Origin: Virgisporangium aliadipatigenens
GTDB taxonomy: Bacteria > Actinomycetota > Actinomycetes > Mycobacteriales > Micromonosporaceae
Length of the DNA stretch: 64,000 bases
Direction: 5' to 3'
NCBI RefSeq assembly: GCF_016863615.1
Contig: NZ_BOPF01000010.1
Location: 1 to 64,000, forward strand
The notes beneath the pieces were generated by a model, which was not told where the DNA came from, did not search any database, and saw only the letters and a program-made list of their open reading frames with translations. Position 1 is the stretch's first letter, and each line of letters opens with the position of its first letter. The position numbers and the translations under genes are program-made. Below are positions 40,333 to 49,680 of this stretch, in pieces.

Positions 40333-40938
40333 GTGAGCACCGTTCCCACAGAGCTGGCCGTCGGGCTGCGCGACGCGCTCGGGCTGCAGGCCGCCGTCGA
40401 GACCGGCACCTTCGAGGGCGCGTCGACCCGCCTGCTGGCCGGGACGTTCGCCCGGGTGTGGAGCATCGAGTGGTCGGCCGAGCTGGTCGACCGGGCCCGG
40501 GTCAGCCTCGCCGACCTGGACAACGTCCGCCTCGTGCACGGGCCCACGCAGGACCTCATCGGCTCGGTGGCGGCCGCGGCCGGACCCGCGCTGTACTGGC
40601 TCGACGCGCACTACGCCGGCCCGGGCACGGCGGGTTCCGGGACCGACTGCCCGATCCTCACCGAGATCGCGGCGATCGACGCGGCCGGACACGGCGCCGG
40701 GTCGTGCCTCCTGATCGACGACGCGGACATCTTCCTCAGCCCGCCGCCGATGCCGCCCGGGCAGAAGCACCCGCGCTACTGGCCCACCCTGCTGGAGACG
40801 ATCGACGTGCTGCGGGCGCGGCACGACCGGCACATCACCGTCCTCGGTGACGTGATCGTGGCCGTGCCGCCCGCCTGTGCCGTCGTCGTCGACCGCTGGT
40901 GGCACCGGGCTCCGGCGAGCGTCCAAAGCGTGTCCTAG
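40333..40938 (+). CDS. Class I SAM-methyltransferase-like protein
   Basis: The product of about 201 residues has a SAM-binding motif I variant (AAVETGTFEGASTRLLAG), an acidic end of strand 2 (VWSIEWSAELVDRA) and the strand 4 pattern ALYWLDAHYAG with a final SCLLIDDADIF. These motifs are typical of methyltransferases found in glycan and secondary-metabolite clusters. GTG 40333 is preferred; ATG 40303 is in frame but lies inside the VOC gene. It overlaps the convergent PhyH gene end by 4 bases, so it may belong functionally with that cluster or with the AraC operon. Confidence 0.75.
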   Translation: MSTVPTELAVGLRDALGLQAAVETGTFEGASTRLLAGTFARVWSIEWSAELVDRARVSLADLDNVRLVHGPTQDLIGSVAAAAGPALYWLDAHYAGPGTAGSGTDCPILTEIAAIDAAGHGAGSCLLIDDADIFLSPPPMPPGQKHPRYWPTLLETIDVLRARHDRHITVLGDVIVAVPPACAVVVDRWWHRAPASVQSVS

Positions 40939-41723
40939 GCGGCGAGGCCGCGTAGGACGGCGCGTTCGACCGGGGTCGGCGCGGGATTCGCCGGATCGAG
41001 GTTGAGCTCGCCGACCGACGTCAGCGGCGGCTGGGCCAGGAACCGGGGCACGCTGCCGCGGTGTGCCTGGCCGGCGTGCACCAGGAACGGGTGGCACAGG
41101 TAGACGTCGCCGGCGTTGCCCGTGGCCAGCGCGACCGGGCGGGACTCGGTCGGGCCGAGCAGCCGGAACAGCTCCGCGTCCGAGGTGCCCGCCCGCCCGG
41201 CCGGCGCGAGCAGCCGCGGCACGTCCAGGTGCGAACCCACCCGGATCCGGGTCGGCGCGTCCGCGGAACCGACGTCGCTGAAGAGCATCAGCACGAGCAG
41301 CGAACGGTTGCGCGACCACAGGTTGAGCCCGTACCGGCCCTCGCCCAGGGGATAGCTGCCGTCGACGTGCCATCCCGTGTCGCTCGGCTCCGGCAGGCCC
41401 GGCAGCCGGACGACGAACCAACCGAGGTTGCGCAGCGGGTGCCACCGTCCCCGGCCGGCGAGGCGGTCGTACGCCGCGTGCAGCGTCGGCGTGTTGCCGG
41501 CCCGCACGAACAGCGGATCGGGCGCGTCGAAGATGAACTCCACGGCCTCGGTCCAGGTCGAACGGTCGTCGGGATCGGCGTTGATGTGCCGCCAGGCGAG
41601 GGCCCGGCACTCGTCGGCCAGTTCGCGCGGTATGGCGCCCGCCACCTTGACGAAGCCGTCCTCCTCGAACCGGGCGACCTGTTCGTCGTCGAGGACCGGC
41701 GGCGCGGTGTCGCTGAGCGTCAT
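40935..41723 (-). CDS. Phytanoyl-CoA dioxygenase (PhyH)-family enzyme, 1
   Basis: This 262-residue non-haem iron(II)/2-oxoglutarate dioxygenase has N-terminal FEEDGFVKVAGAIPRELADE, the iron-binding HxD in TGWHVDGSYPLGEG, and the distal His in YLCHPFLVHAGQAHRGSVP with the 2-oxoglutarate-binding Arg nearby. Family members hydroxylate lipids, amino acids or antibiotics. It lies 23 bases downstream of a radical SAM gene whose own start overlaps a glycosyltransferase/deacetylase gene, suggesting a three-gene biosynthetic unit. A second, distinct PhyH protein is at 49681-50568. Confidence 0.9.
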   Translation of the reverse strand: MTLSDTAPPVLDDEQVARFEEDGFVKVAGAIPRELADECRALAWRHINADPDDRSTWTEAVEFIFDAPDPLFVRAGNTPTLHAAYDRLAGRGRWHPLRNLGWFVVRLPGLPEPSDTGWHVDGSYPLGEGRYGLNLWSRNRSLLVLMLFSDVGSADAPTRIRVGSHLDVPRLLAPAGRAGTSDAELFRLLGPTESRPVALATGNAGDVYLCHPFLVHAGQAHRGSVPRFLAQPPLTSVGELNLDPANPAPTPVERAVLRGLAA

Positions 41724-41746
41724 GTGTGCCTCCCCGTCGGAGCAGG

Positions 41747-42940
41747 TCAGTTGACGGTCGTGAGGGTCGGCGGCGACATGAGGTAACTCGTCACGCCGCG
41801 AACGTCGCGCGCCACCATGGGATAGCCGTCCGCCTCCAGCCGCGCGGCGAGCGGCACCAGATAGGCCTGCGCCTCGCGCTTGGCCGCGCTGGGCAGGTTG
41901 CGGATCGACAGCTCCTCCGGCTCGCGCACGGTGTTGCTCAGGTGCACGGGCAGCCCGCGGCCGAGCGCCCAGTCGACGACGTTCTCCAGGTCGAACACGT
42001 TGTCGCGCTGCGGTGCGGCGTGGATCGAGAGCCGCACGACGTCCCGGACCCGATCCGCGTTGCGCTCGAAGTCGGCCCACCGGCCGCCGATGCGGACCTG
42101 TTCGAAGACCGGCCCGACGCCGTCGCAGGAGGCCTCCAGCGAGACCCGCTTGAACGCCCGCCACAGCTCCAGGATGTCGGCCGGCAGCGCGGTCAGGTTG
42201 GTGGCGTAGGTGAGGTCGACCTCCGCGGCCCGCCCCGACTCGACGAACAGCCGCAGCAGCGGCCGGTGCGCGCGCAGCAGCAGCGGCTCGCCGCCGGCGA
42301 AGTACATCGACGTGATCGCCGGCAGGTTCTCCTCCAGCGCCCGCCAGAACCCGGGATCCTCCGAGTACGGGTCGAGCGAGCGCTTGAGCCAGGTGTCCGG
42401 GTGATGGCGCACCAGCGAGGAACTCGTCGGCACGTCGCACATCACGCACCGCAGGTTGCAGTGGTTGCCCAGCCGCAGGTCGAGATAGCTGGGGAAGCCG
42501 TCGACCGAACCGTCCTCGGCGGTGCGTTCGCGGCACTCCTGCACGGAGGGGACCGGGGTGCCCTGCCGCAGCATCTGCAGGCGCAGCGAGTCGCCGGCCA
42601 GCCGTTCGCGGGTGTAGCAGTCGCGGCAGGCGGGGGTCGGCTCACCGGCGAGCATGGCCAGCCGGGTCGCCCGCAGCCGCGGACTGTTGAACGCCTCGTC
42701 GAGCGACATGACCATGTCCGGGTTGTCGGCCGCGAACGTCGAGTTGGCGGTGCACCCGACGGCGTCCTCGCGCAGCACCATGCGTTCCGGGCGGCTGCCG
42801 CGGTACTGGGGCCAGTTCTGCTGGGCGCTGGTGTCGACGCAGCAGCGGGAGTAGACCCCGTCGACATGGGCGCACAGGTGGGTCCACGGCAGGTGGCAGA
42901 AAACCTTGTCGATGCCCTGGGGGTCGGGTGCTTCGGTCAT
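41747..42940 (-). CDS. Twitch/SPASM-like radical SAM protein
   Basis: The 397-residue enzyme has the radical SAM cluster motif in YLDLRLGNHCNLRCVMCDVP (CxxxCxxC). Ahead of it is a cysteine-rich N-terminal module (FCHLPWTHLCAHVDGVYSRC, then ACRDCYTRERLAGDS) like the twitch/SPASM domains that bind extra Fe-S clusters. The SAM-binding GGEP is in YFAGGEPLLLRAH. Twitch enzymes modify small molecules, sugars or peptides. No precursor peptide gene is visible next to it. It overlaps the upstream glycosyltransferase/deacetylase gene by 4 bases and precedes PhyH. Confidence 0.9.
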   Translation of the reverse strand: MTEAPDPQGIDKVFCHLPWTHLCAHVDGVYSRCCVDTSAQQNWPQYRGSRPERMVLREDAVGCTANSTFAADNPDMVMSLDEAFNSPRLRATRLAMLAGEPTPACRDCYTRERLAGDSLRLQMLRQGTPVPSVQECRERTAEDGSVDGFPSYLDLRLGNHCNLRCVMCDVPTSSSLVRHHPDTWLKRSLDPYSEDPGFWRALEENLPAITSMYFAGGEPLLLRAHRPLLRLFVESGRAAEVDLTYATNLTALPADILELWRAFKRVSLEASCDGVGPVFEQVRIGGRWADFERNADRVRDVVRLSIHAAPQRDNVFDLENVVDWALGRGLPVHLSNTVREPEELSIRNLPSAAKREAQAYLVPLAARLEADGYPMVARDVRGVTSYLMSPPTLTTVN

Positions 42941-44403
42941 CTCGTTCTCCTGTCCCGTCGGTTGGGTCGATCGCCGCCTGTGCCGTCGCCCGGCAGGGCC
43001 GCCGTCGTCAGGCCGCGCGCGGCGATGCCGGTCAGCAGCCGTTCGAGCAGGACGCGGGCGAACCGGTCCGCCAGCGGGTCGTCGGTGCCGAGCGCGGAGT
43101 CGTGCAGCAGGACCACGCCACCGGCCAGGTCGTCGGTGTCGAGGACGCGCTCCGCCGCCCGGGCGGCCGATCGATCGACGTCCGCCGTGCTCCGGCACTG
43201 CGGCCAGTGCTTCCAGTCCTCGGTGTCGTGACTCCATTGAACGAGTTCGCAGTCCGGCCGCCACCGCCGCACGGCGTCGTGCACGTGGCTGTCCTCGTCA
43301 CCGGCGCCGAACGGCAGTCGCACCCGGGTCGGACCCGGCCGGGCGACGCCGTCCAGCAGGCGCTGCGTGTCGTCGAGTTCGCGGATCACCTCCTCCCGGC
43401 TCAACATGTCGAACTGGCGGTGCGTGAACGAGTGCCCGTGCACCGGATGGCCCGCGCGGACGATCTCGGCGAGCCGGGCGGGATGCTCGCGGACGGCCTT
43501 TCCCACCACGAAGAACGTCGCCGTGGCGCCGTGCCGCCGCAGGACGGCCAGCAGCTCGGGCGTGTTGCGGCTCGGGCCGTCGTCGATGGTCAGGTACACG
43601 GCCCGGGAGGGGTACCGGGTGCGCACCGGCACCCGCCTGCCGCGCAGCAGCCGGGCGGGCGTGAGCCCGCGCGCGAGCCGGCCCGCGGCGAGCGCGCCGG
43701 CGTGCAGGTGCCCGCAGCCGGCCGGGCGGTGGATCGCCCGCGGGAACCGCGATTCGCGCACCGCCGCGCGGTGCAGGTCCTCCAGCCGGAACCCGTCGGC
43801 GACCAGCCGCGCCGGGTCCCGCCAGCGCGCCGGCACGACGACGTCGACGACGGCCTCCTCGGCCAGGGCCAGCGAGGCGCCGTAGCCGATCAGCCGGCCG
43901 GTGATGTAGAGGTCGTCCCAGCGCCGCACGGCCGGGTTGAACGCGCCCACCTCGCGCAGCAGCCGGCGGTCGAAGAGCGCGCTGCCGCCGAACGGCGACA
44001 CGACGGGACCGACGCGGCCGTTGTGCACCGCGGCGCGGGTCGGTGTCGGCCGTTCCCGCCCCTGCGCGTCGAGCACCCGGGTGCGCCCGAGAACGGCGGC
44101 GTGCCCGCGGCGTGCGGAGGTCAGGTGGCGTAACCAGCCCCGCCCGGGTCGGCTCCCGCCGTCGACGTAGACGATCAGGTCGGTCTGCGCGGCGGCCAGC
44201 GCGGCGTTGCGCGCGGCGGCGCGTCCGGGTCGGCCGACCGCCAGGAACGGGTACCCGGCCGCGCGGGCCTCCGGCTCGGCCCCCGGGTCGCCCGCCACGA
44301 GCAGCGGAACCCGACCGTCGAGCTCCTCGACGCCCGGCGCCCGCAGGGTGCTCCGCACCGGAGCGCCGGCCACCGCGGTCACGATCACCGTGGTCTCGGA
44401 CAC
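42937..44403 (-). CDS. GT2-like glycosyltransferase fused to NodB polysaccharide deacetylase
   Basis: The 488-residue protein has an N-terminal GT2-like part (AARNAALAAAQTDLIVYVDG as the nucleotide-sugar DxD-like region, PFGGSALFDRRLLREVGAFN, RRWDDLYITGRLIGYGA) and a C-terminal NodB domain from about residue 280. NodB motifs are YLTIDDGPSRNTPELLAVL (catalytic Asp), HGHSFTHRQ (metal His pair), RLPFGAGD and a final VVLLHDSALGTDD. It would transfer a sugar and deacetylate a glycan or sugar conjugate. It heads an operon with radical SAM and PhyH genes and diverges from the flavodoxin gene. Confidence 0.88.
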   Translation of the reverse strand: MSETTVIVTAVAGAPVRSTLRAPGVEELDGRVPLLVAGDPGAEPEARAAGYPFLAVGRPGRAAARNAALAAAQTDLIVYVDGGSRPGRGWLRHLTSARRGHAAVLGRTRVLDAQGRERPTPTRAAVHNGRVGPVVSPFGGSALFDRRLLREVGAFNPAVRRWDDLYITGRLIGYGASLALAEEAVVDVVVPARWRDPARLVADGFRLEDLHRAAVRESRFPRAIHRPAGCGHLHAGALAAGRLARGLTPARLLRGRRVPVRTRYPSRAVYLTIDDGPSRNTPELLAVLRRHGATATFFVVGKAVREHPARLAEIVRAGHPVHGHSFTHRQFDMLSREEVIRELDDTQRLLDGVARPGPTRVRLPFGAGDEDSHVHDAVRRWRPDCELVQWSHDTEDWKHWPQCRSTADVDRSAARAAERVLDTDDLAGGVVLLHDSALGTDDPLADRFARVLLERLLTGIAARGLTTAALPGDGTGGDRPNRRDRRTR

Positions 44404-44556
44404 GGCCGGACTAGCGTGTCGGGCCGGAGAATGCGCTGGCAGCCAGTGTCACCGTGACCTCCCCCGTGGACGGTTGACCAACGAAGCATAGCGATCTATC
44501 GGTGCCCCGTGCGCACATTCTGGTTTGGACCGGGGTGGGGCGGATAGACCGTTCCC

Positions 44557-45162
44557 ATGAAGGCACTGATCGTCAATTGCACGTTGAAACCGTCGCCGCA
44601 GACCTCCAACACGGAGGCGCTCGCCAACGTGGTGGCCGCCGCGCTGACGTCGGAGGGCGTGGTCGTCGATTGGGTCCGCGCCGTCGACCACGACATCAAG
44701 CCGGGCGTGGAGAGCGACATGGGCGACGGGGACGCATGGCCGGCCATCCGTTCGAAGATCCTCGACTCGGACATCCTGATCGTCGCGACACCCACCTGGC
44801 TCGGCAAGCCCTCGTCGGTGACCCAGCGGGTGCTCGAACGGATGGACGCCATGCTGTCGGAGACCGACGACAGCGGCCGTCCCGTGGCGTACAACCGGGT
44901 CGCGGGAGTGGTGAACACCGGCAACGAGGACGGGGCGCACCACGTCATCACCGAGATCTGCGGGGCGCTGATCGACATCGGGTTCACCGTTCCCGGGCAG
45001 GCGTGGACGTACTGGCACCGCGGGCCGGGCGCCGGACCGGACTACATCGACGACCCGACCGGGCACGACTGGTCGGCAAAGACCGGCCGGGCGATGGCCG
45101 CGAACCTCATCGGGGTGGCGAAGGCGCTGTCGCACGGGGCGATGCCGGTCCCGCCGGCATAG
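44557..45162 (+). CDS. Flavodoxin/NADPH-dependent FMN reductase-family protein
   Basis: The 201-residue flavodoxin-fold protein has the N-terminal phosphate loop LIVNCTLKPSPQTSNTEALA, the second loop VATPTWLGKPSSVTQRVLER, and GVVNTGNEDGAHHVITEICG near the flavin. It likely reduces quinones, FMN or other acceptors with NAD(P)H. It precedes an ArsR-type regulator gene by 9 bases, forming a two-gene operon. The pairing suggests a redox response, but the inducer is unknown. Confidence 0.9.
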   Translation: MKALIVNCTLKPSPQTSNTEALANVVAAALTSEGVVVDWVRAVDHDIKPGVESDMGDGDAWPAIRSKILDSDILIVATPTWLGKPSSVTQRVLERMDAMLSETDDSGRPVAYNRVAGVVNTGNEDGAHHVITEICGALIDIGFTVPGQAWTYWHRGPGAGPDYIDDPTGHDWSAKTGRAMAANLIGVAKALSHGAMPVPPA

Positions 45163-45171
45163 GGTCCCTGC

Positions 45172-45687
45172 GTGAGCGACGACGCGTTCGAGGCGGAGAC
45201 CCCGGCACAGTTCAAGGCGCTGGCGCACCCGTTCCGCCAGCGCCTGCTCTTCGCCCTCGGCGAACGGCCGGCCACGATCAGCCAGCTCGCCGTCGCGCTG
45301 GACGCGCTCAAGGGCAACGTCTCGCACCATCTCAAGGTGCTGCGCGAGGCGGGACTGGTGCGCGACGCCGGCACCCGCACCGTGCGCGGCGGCACCGAAC
45401 GCTACTTCGCCCGCGCCGCCGCCCGCGTCGTCGCCCCGACGGCAGTGCCCGGGACGGCCGCCGCGCTGCTGGGCGCGATCGCCACCGAGATCGAACGCAG
45501 CCCCGCCGAGCACGTTCTGACGCTGCGCCACGTGCGGCTCTCCGCCGAGCAGGCGGCCCGGCTCACCGAGGCCCTGGAGGAGATCGTCGCCGCGGCACCC
45601 GACACGCCGGACCAGCCCCGCCACGGCCTCCTGGTCGCGCTCTACCAGCAGGCGGAGCCCGCACCGGACACCGATGCGGGCCCCTGA
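45172..45687 (+). CDS. ArsR-family regulator
   Basis: The 171-residue protein starts at a GTG and has a winged HTH: FKALAHPFRQRLLFALGERP, ATISQLAVALDALKGNVSHH, LKVLREAGLVRDAGTRTVRG and GGTERYFARAA. The rest is an acidic helical C-terminal part without metal-binding cysteines, so it is not a classical metal sensor. It follows the flavodoxin gene and probably regulates that operon (inference). Confidence 0.9.
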   Translation: MSDDAFEAETPAQFKALAHPFRQRLLFALGERPATISQLAVALDALKGNVSHHLKVLREAGLVRDAGTRTVRGGTERYFARAAARVVAPTAVPGTAAALLGAIATEIERSPAEHVLTLRHVRLSAEQAARLTEALEEIVAAAPDTPDQPRHGLLVALYQQAEPAPDTDAGP

Positions 45688-45696
45688 GAGCTGCTC

Positions 45697-46866
45697 CTAG
45701 CGGGTGCCGATCCAGGCTCCGTCGACCGCCACCGCCGTCGACCCCTCCGCCACCACGGTGAGGTCCTCGAAGGTGATCCGGCTGCCCGGCGGTTCGATGC
45801 CGGTCACCGTCAGGAAGCGGCCGCCGCCGAGGTCGACCACCAGGTACCGCATCGGCGCCGACCCGTCCGTGCGCTCGACCGCCCGGGCCGGCCGGCCGGC
45901 GACCGTCAGCTGCCGACCGCCCTCGGGGGCGCTCGTGCGCGGACCGATCTCGACGCTGAGCGTCGCCGGGCCTTTCTTCACCTGCGCGTCCTTGTCCTGC
46001 TGCGCGGTGTCGGCGTTCTTCCCGCCGCCGGGCAGTGCGGACGCGGACGGGCCGGGCCGCGACAGGCTGACGGCCGGCTCGGGGATCGCGGGCCTCTCCG
46101 GGCCCCGGCCGCCCATGCGGATCGTCATGCCGGACGGCGTGTCGCCGTAAACCTCGTAGCGGTCCAGCACGATGCCGGCCGGCATGACGTTGTGCGTGGG
46201 AACGTCCTGCAGGGTTATTGCGCGCCCGTCCGGCCGCACCCCGCGGGCCACCCGCAGCAGGTCGTCCCGGGAGAGGCCGAGCCGGCCCTCGGACACGGTC
46301 GCGATGTGGTCGGGGTCGATCCGCCACTCCAGGTAGGACTTATCGGCGCCGCCCTCTCTGCCGTGGTAGAAGCCCGGCCTGCCGTCGATGTCGACGGGCG
46401 TACCCTCGTTGGCTTCCGGGTGGGCCGGGTCGGCGTCGCGGTTGAGCGTGAAGGAGAGGCCGCCCTTTGCGCCGTCCGGCTCCACGGAGCTGTTGGTGTA
46501 GATCCGCTGGACCCCGAACGGGCCGGTCTCCGTCTTCGAGGTGAACAGTCGGGAGCGTTCGGTCAGGCCGTCGGGCAGCCACGTGGGGCGGTACAGCAGC
46601 CCGACGGTGAGGTCCTGCAAGGGGGCCGCGGTGGCGCTCGCGCTCGGTGCGGCGGAGTCCTCGCCGGTGCCTGTTCCCCCGAGGAAGTAGGGGAGGGAGA
46701 CGGTGGCCGCGAGGGCAAGTGCCAGCGCGGCCCCGCCCAGACGCAGCTGCCTCGTGCGGTGCGCGGCACGGGCCGGAAGCGCCCGACGGATCCGGTCCGG
46801 GTCGACGGTGTCGGCCGCCCGCCGCTCCTGGGCGCGGCGGATCAGGTCCTCGAGATGGTCGGTCAC
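45697..46866 (-). CDS. Membrane protein partner of ECF sigma factor (anti-sigma-like)
   Basis: The 389-residue protein has a short cytoplasmic N-terminus (TDHLEDLIRRAQERRAADTV), one membrane segment near residue 40-60, and a large outside domain with a repeated strand pattern (VGLLYRPTWLPDGLTERSRL, VPTHNVMPAGIVLDRYEVYG, TFEDLTVVAEGSTAVAVDGA). Its GTG start overlaps the sigma factor stop by 4 bases, the usual arrangement of an anti-sigma factor. No zinc-binding HxxxCxxC motif is seen, so anti-sigma function is inferred from position only. Confidence 0.75.
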   Translation of the reverse strand: MTDHLEDLIRRAQERRAADTVDPDRIRRALPARAAHRTRQLRLGGAALALALAATVSLPYFLGGTGTGEDSAAPSASATAAPLQDLTVGLLYRPTWLPDGLTERSRLFTSKTETGPFGVQRIYTNSSVEPDGAKGGLSFTLNRDADPAHPEANEGTPVDIDGRPGFYHGREGGADKSYLEWRIDPDHIATVSEGRLGLSRDDLLRVARGVRPDGRAITLQDVPTHNVMPAGIVLDRYEVYGDTPSGMTIRMGGRGPERPAIPEPAVSLSRPGPSASALPGGGKNADTAQQDKDAQVKKGPATLSVEIGPRTSAPEGGRQLTVAGRPARAVERTDGSAPMRYLVVDLGGGRFLTVTGIEPPGSRITFEDLTVVAEGSTAVAVDGAWIGTR

Positions 46867-47408
46867 TTCTGCTCCCCGGTGGTGATCAGCGATCCCGGAA
46901 CGGCGGCGCGCAGCGTCGCCAGGGCCCGGGAAAGGTGGGTTCGGACGGTGACCGTTCGACACTGGAGGAGGTCGGCGATCTGATCGACCGTCAGGTCCTC
47001 GTAGAAGCGCAGCGCGATGACGGCCCGCTGGCGCGGCGGCAGCCCGGCGATGAGGCGCATGAGGGCGTCCCGCTCGTCCCGGGCCCCGGTCGGGTCCGGC
47101 ACCGGCGCCACGACGAGGTCCATCGAGTCCCGCGACAGCGGCACCAGGCGGGCGGCCCGGCGCCGGCGCCACGACAGGAACTCGTTGAGCACCATGCGTT
47201 TGACGTACAGCTCCGGAGCGTCCATCCGGCCGATCCGTCGCCAGCGCGCCTGTGCTCGCACGAGCACGTTCTGGGTGATGTCCTCCGCCAGATGCGGGTC
47301 CCAGGTCACCACCGTGGCGTAGCGCACGAGTGCGCCGAGCCGGCTCGATACGAACTCCTCGAACGTCACGAGCGTCCCCTCCGTCGAATGGTCTGCCTCG
47401 AAACGCAT
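46863..47408 (-). CDS. ECF sigma factor, SigE family (1)
   Basis: The 181-residue protein has region 2 (LVRYATVVTWDPHLAEDITQ, NVLVRAQARWRRIGRMDAPE) and region 4 (LPPRQRAVIALRFYEDLTVD, QIADLLQCRTVTVRTHLSRA). These match the SigE group of actinobacterial ECF factors. It is co-transcribed with the membrane protein that overlaps it. Target promoters are not identifiable here. A GTG at the VTFEEF position is an alternative start. Confidence 0.92.
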   Translation of the reverse strand: MRFEADHSTEGTLVTFEEFVSSRLGALVRYATVVTWDPHLAEDITQNVLVRAQARWRRIGRMDAPELYVKRMVLNEFLSWRRRRAARLVPLSRDSMDLVVAPVPDPTGARDERDALMRLIAGLPPRQRAVIALRFYEDLTVDQIADLLQCRTVTVRTHLSRALATLRAAVPGSLITTGEQK

Positions 47409-47449
47409 CGAGCGACGCGAAGTGATGACACCCCTCTAGAGTTTGTCGA

Positions 47450-48655
47450 ATGTCGTTGCGGAAGGGCGCCAACGTACCGGTGCCGACGGGGGCTGTGCGG
47501 GCGGTCATGGGCTGGCGCGGCGGGGCGGGGGTGCCCGACGCGGACTTCTCCGCGCTGCTGCTGGCCGGGGGACGGGTGCGCGACGACGCCGACTTCGTCT
47601 TCTACAACCAGCCTGTGCACGGCTCGGGCGCGGTGCGCCACGAGGGCAAGGCGTCCGCCGGGGGCGAGGTCACCGACACGGTCCTGGTCGATCTGTCCAC
47701 AGTGGAGCCCTCGGTCGAACGGGTCGTGCTCGCGGCCTCGGCCGACGGCGGCACGTTCGGGCGGGTGCCGGGGCTGCACGTGCGGCTGCTCGACGCCGGC
47801 ACCGGCGCGGAACTGGCGCGCTACGACAGCCACGACGCCACCACCGAGACGGCGTACGTGCTGGGGGAGCTGTACCGGCGCGACGGGGCGTGGAAGTTCC
47901 GCGCGGTGGGGCAGGGGTACGACGCCGGGCTCGCCGGATTGGCGACGCACTTCGGCATCACGGTGGACGACGCCCCGCCCGCTGCTCCCGCTCCGCCGCC
48001 CGCTCCCGCGCGGCCTCCGGCGCCCGGGCCGGCACCGCTTCCCGGGCTGCCGATCTCGTTCGACGTCGGCGGGATGACCCAGATCGACCCCAGGGCCTGG
48101 CAGGACCCGAACGGCGACGTGGCCGTCGTGGTGCCGATCGACCTCGTCCCGGACCTGCCCGCGGCCCTGTCGGAGCCCGCGGCGCTGTTCCGCGCGGTGG
48201 CGATCAAGGACGCGCAGAGCGGTGCGGGGCTGGTCGAGGGCGAAGTGATCACCGTCGACGGGCTGCCCGCGATGCGCCAGATCATCAAGATCAAGCATCC
48301 GCACCAGCCGACCGGCCTGGTGTTCATCGGTTCGCTGCTGATCCCGCGGGCCACCTGCAGCGTGGTGCTCAAGGTGCAGTGCCCCGAACAGGGCACCACC
48401 GGCATGCGGGAGGCCATGATCGTGGCGCGGGTGGGGATCGACGGGGCGTTCCCGCCGAGCCGGTACGCGCCCGACGTCGACCTGCGCGCACTCGGTGGGC
48501 TGCCGACCAACGTGGCCGACGACCCGGCCTACGACGCGACGTTCCCGGACCATCCGCTGTCGCGCTGCCGGCGGCTGCTGGCGCGGCTGATCCCGACCGT
48601 GCGGGTGGCGGACGCGTTTCGGGCGGTGCCGCCGTTTGCGGGCCCTAGGCGGTGA
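47450..48655 (+). CDS. TerD-domain protein with extra C-terminal domain
   Basis: The first 175 residues form a TerD domain: [40 protein letters not shown] and [20 protein letters not shown], with the calcium-site-like acidic runs of the family. After a Pro/Ala linker, residues about 205-390 form a second domain ([60 protein letters not shown]), whose fold looks DcrB/PsbP-like by eye. TerD proteins belong to stress and phage-related membrane systems. No other ter gene is present. It overlaps the convergent discoidin-like gene by 11 bases. Confidence 0.85.
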   Translation: MSLRKGANVPVPTGAVRAVMGWRGGAGVPDADFSALLLAGGRVRDDADFVFYNQPVHGSGAVRHEGKASAGGEVTDTVLVDLSTVEPSVERVVLAASADGGTFGRVPGLHVRLLDAGTGAELARYDSHDATTETAYVLGELYRRDGAWKFRAVGQGYDAGLAGLATHFGITVDDAPPAAPAPPPAPARPPAPGPAPLPGLPISFDVGGMTQIDPRAWQDPNGDVAVVVPIDLVPDLPAALSEPAALFRAVAIKDAQSGAGLVEGEVITVDGLPAMRQIIKIKHPHQPTGLVFIGSLLIPRATCSVVLKVQCPEQGTTGMREAMIVARVGIDGAFPPSRYAPDVDLRALGGLPTNVADDPAYDATFPDHPLSRCRRLLARLIPTVRVADAFRAVPPFAGPRR

Positions 48656-49466
48656 ACACCGCGATGTCGATGATCGAGTAGCCGTACTCGCTGATCCGGG
48701 CGAGGCCGGTGATCTTCACGTAGCGGGACGTGTTGCCGGTCGCGAAGAACACGGTCGTCCCGCCGTTGCCGTTGGCGGTCTCGTAGACCTTCTTCCAGGC
48801 GTTGCCGTCCCCGGAGACCTCCACCTGGAACCGGGTGGCGTAGGCGCGTTCCCAGGTGATGGCGACACGGCCCAGCGGGTACTGGTTGCCGAGATCGAGC
48901 TTGATCCACTGGGGGTCGGCGAACCCGCTGCCCCACCGCGTCTCGCCGTTGCCGTCGATGGCGTTGGACGGAGCCAGGTGCGGCGCCTCGACGCTGGAGG
49001 CCTCGACGGCGGCGCCCGCCGCCACGTTGCGCGGCCCGGCGGGAGCCGTGTTGCCGACGGCCGGTGCCGCGGAAGCCGCCGTCGGCGACGCCTTCGACGG
49101 GGCCGGCGAGGCACTGGCCGACGCGCTACCGGCACCGGCGACCCCCTCTTCGGTGGCCGGCTGGTCGGTGGTGCCGTCGGGTGCCAGTTGCGGACCGGTC
49201 TGCTGTGCGGCCGGTGGCGCCACCGGCCGGTTACGGGGCGGACGAACGGGTCCGAACGCGTACGCCGCGACGGAGAGCATCGCCACCAGCACCGCGAGGA
49301 TCAGCGTGCGCCGCCGCCGCAGCACCGACGTGCCGAACGGGTCCCGGGCCGGGAACGGCGTGTACTCCACCATCTCCGGCGCCGGGGCCGGAACCTGTCC
49401 GCCGCTACGGGTGACCACCAGTGTCGTCGCGCGGACGGGCCGTCCGGGGTCACGGTGATCAGCCAT
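48645..49466 (-). CDS. Membrane-anchored discoidin (F5/8 type C)-like protein
   Basis: The 273-residue protein has an N-terminal cytoplasmic part with Pro-rich sequence, one membrane segment ([18 protein letters not shown]) and a Ser/Ala/Pro linker. It ends in an F5/8 type C domain of about 120 residues: [60 protein letters not shown]. These domains bind carbohydrate or lipid. It starts at ATG 49466. It converges on the TerD fusion and may act at the cell surface on glycans. Confidence 0.88.
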   Translation of the reverse strand: MADHRDPGRPVRATTLVVTRSGGQVPAPAPEMVEYTPFPARDPFGTSVLRRRRTLILAVLVAMLSVAAYAFGPVRPPRNRPVAPPAAQQTGPQLAPDGTTDQPATEEGVAGAGSASASASPAPSKASPTAASAAPAVGNTAPAGPRNVAAGAAVEASSVEAPHLAPSNAIDGNGETRWGSGFADPQWIKLDLGNQYPLGRVAITWERAYATRFQVEVSGDGNAWKKVYETANGNGGTTVFFATGNTSRYVKITGLARISEYGYSIIDIAVFTA

Positions 49467-49680
49467 GCCGGTGATTGTCTCCAGAACCGCCACCGAACGC
49501 CAGTCCGCCCTGTACCGATGCGTCCGCCTGTGCCGCCCTCGCGCGCGCGGACGCCACCGGACATCGATCGGTTGCAGTGATCTTTGCCTCCGCAACCAAG
49601 AGGAACGTCTTTCGCGTCTGTTCCGTAGCTGACGCAGCTGACTCTCCGTAGCAGCTGCGCGTTCACCAAGGGGGACCAGG

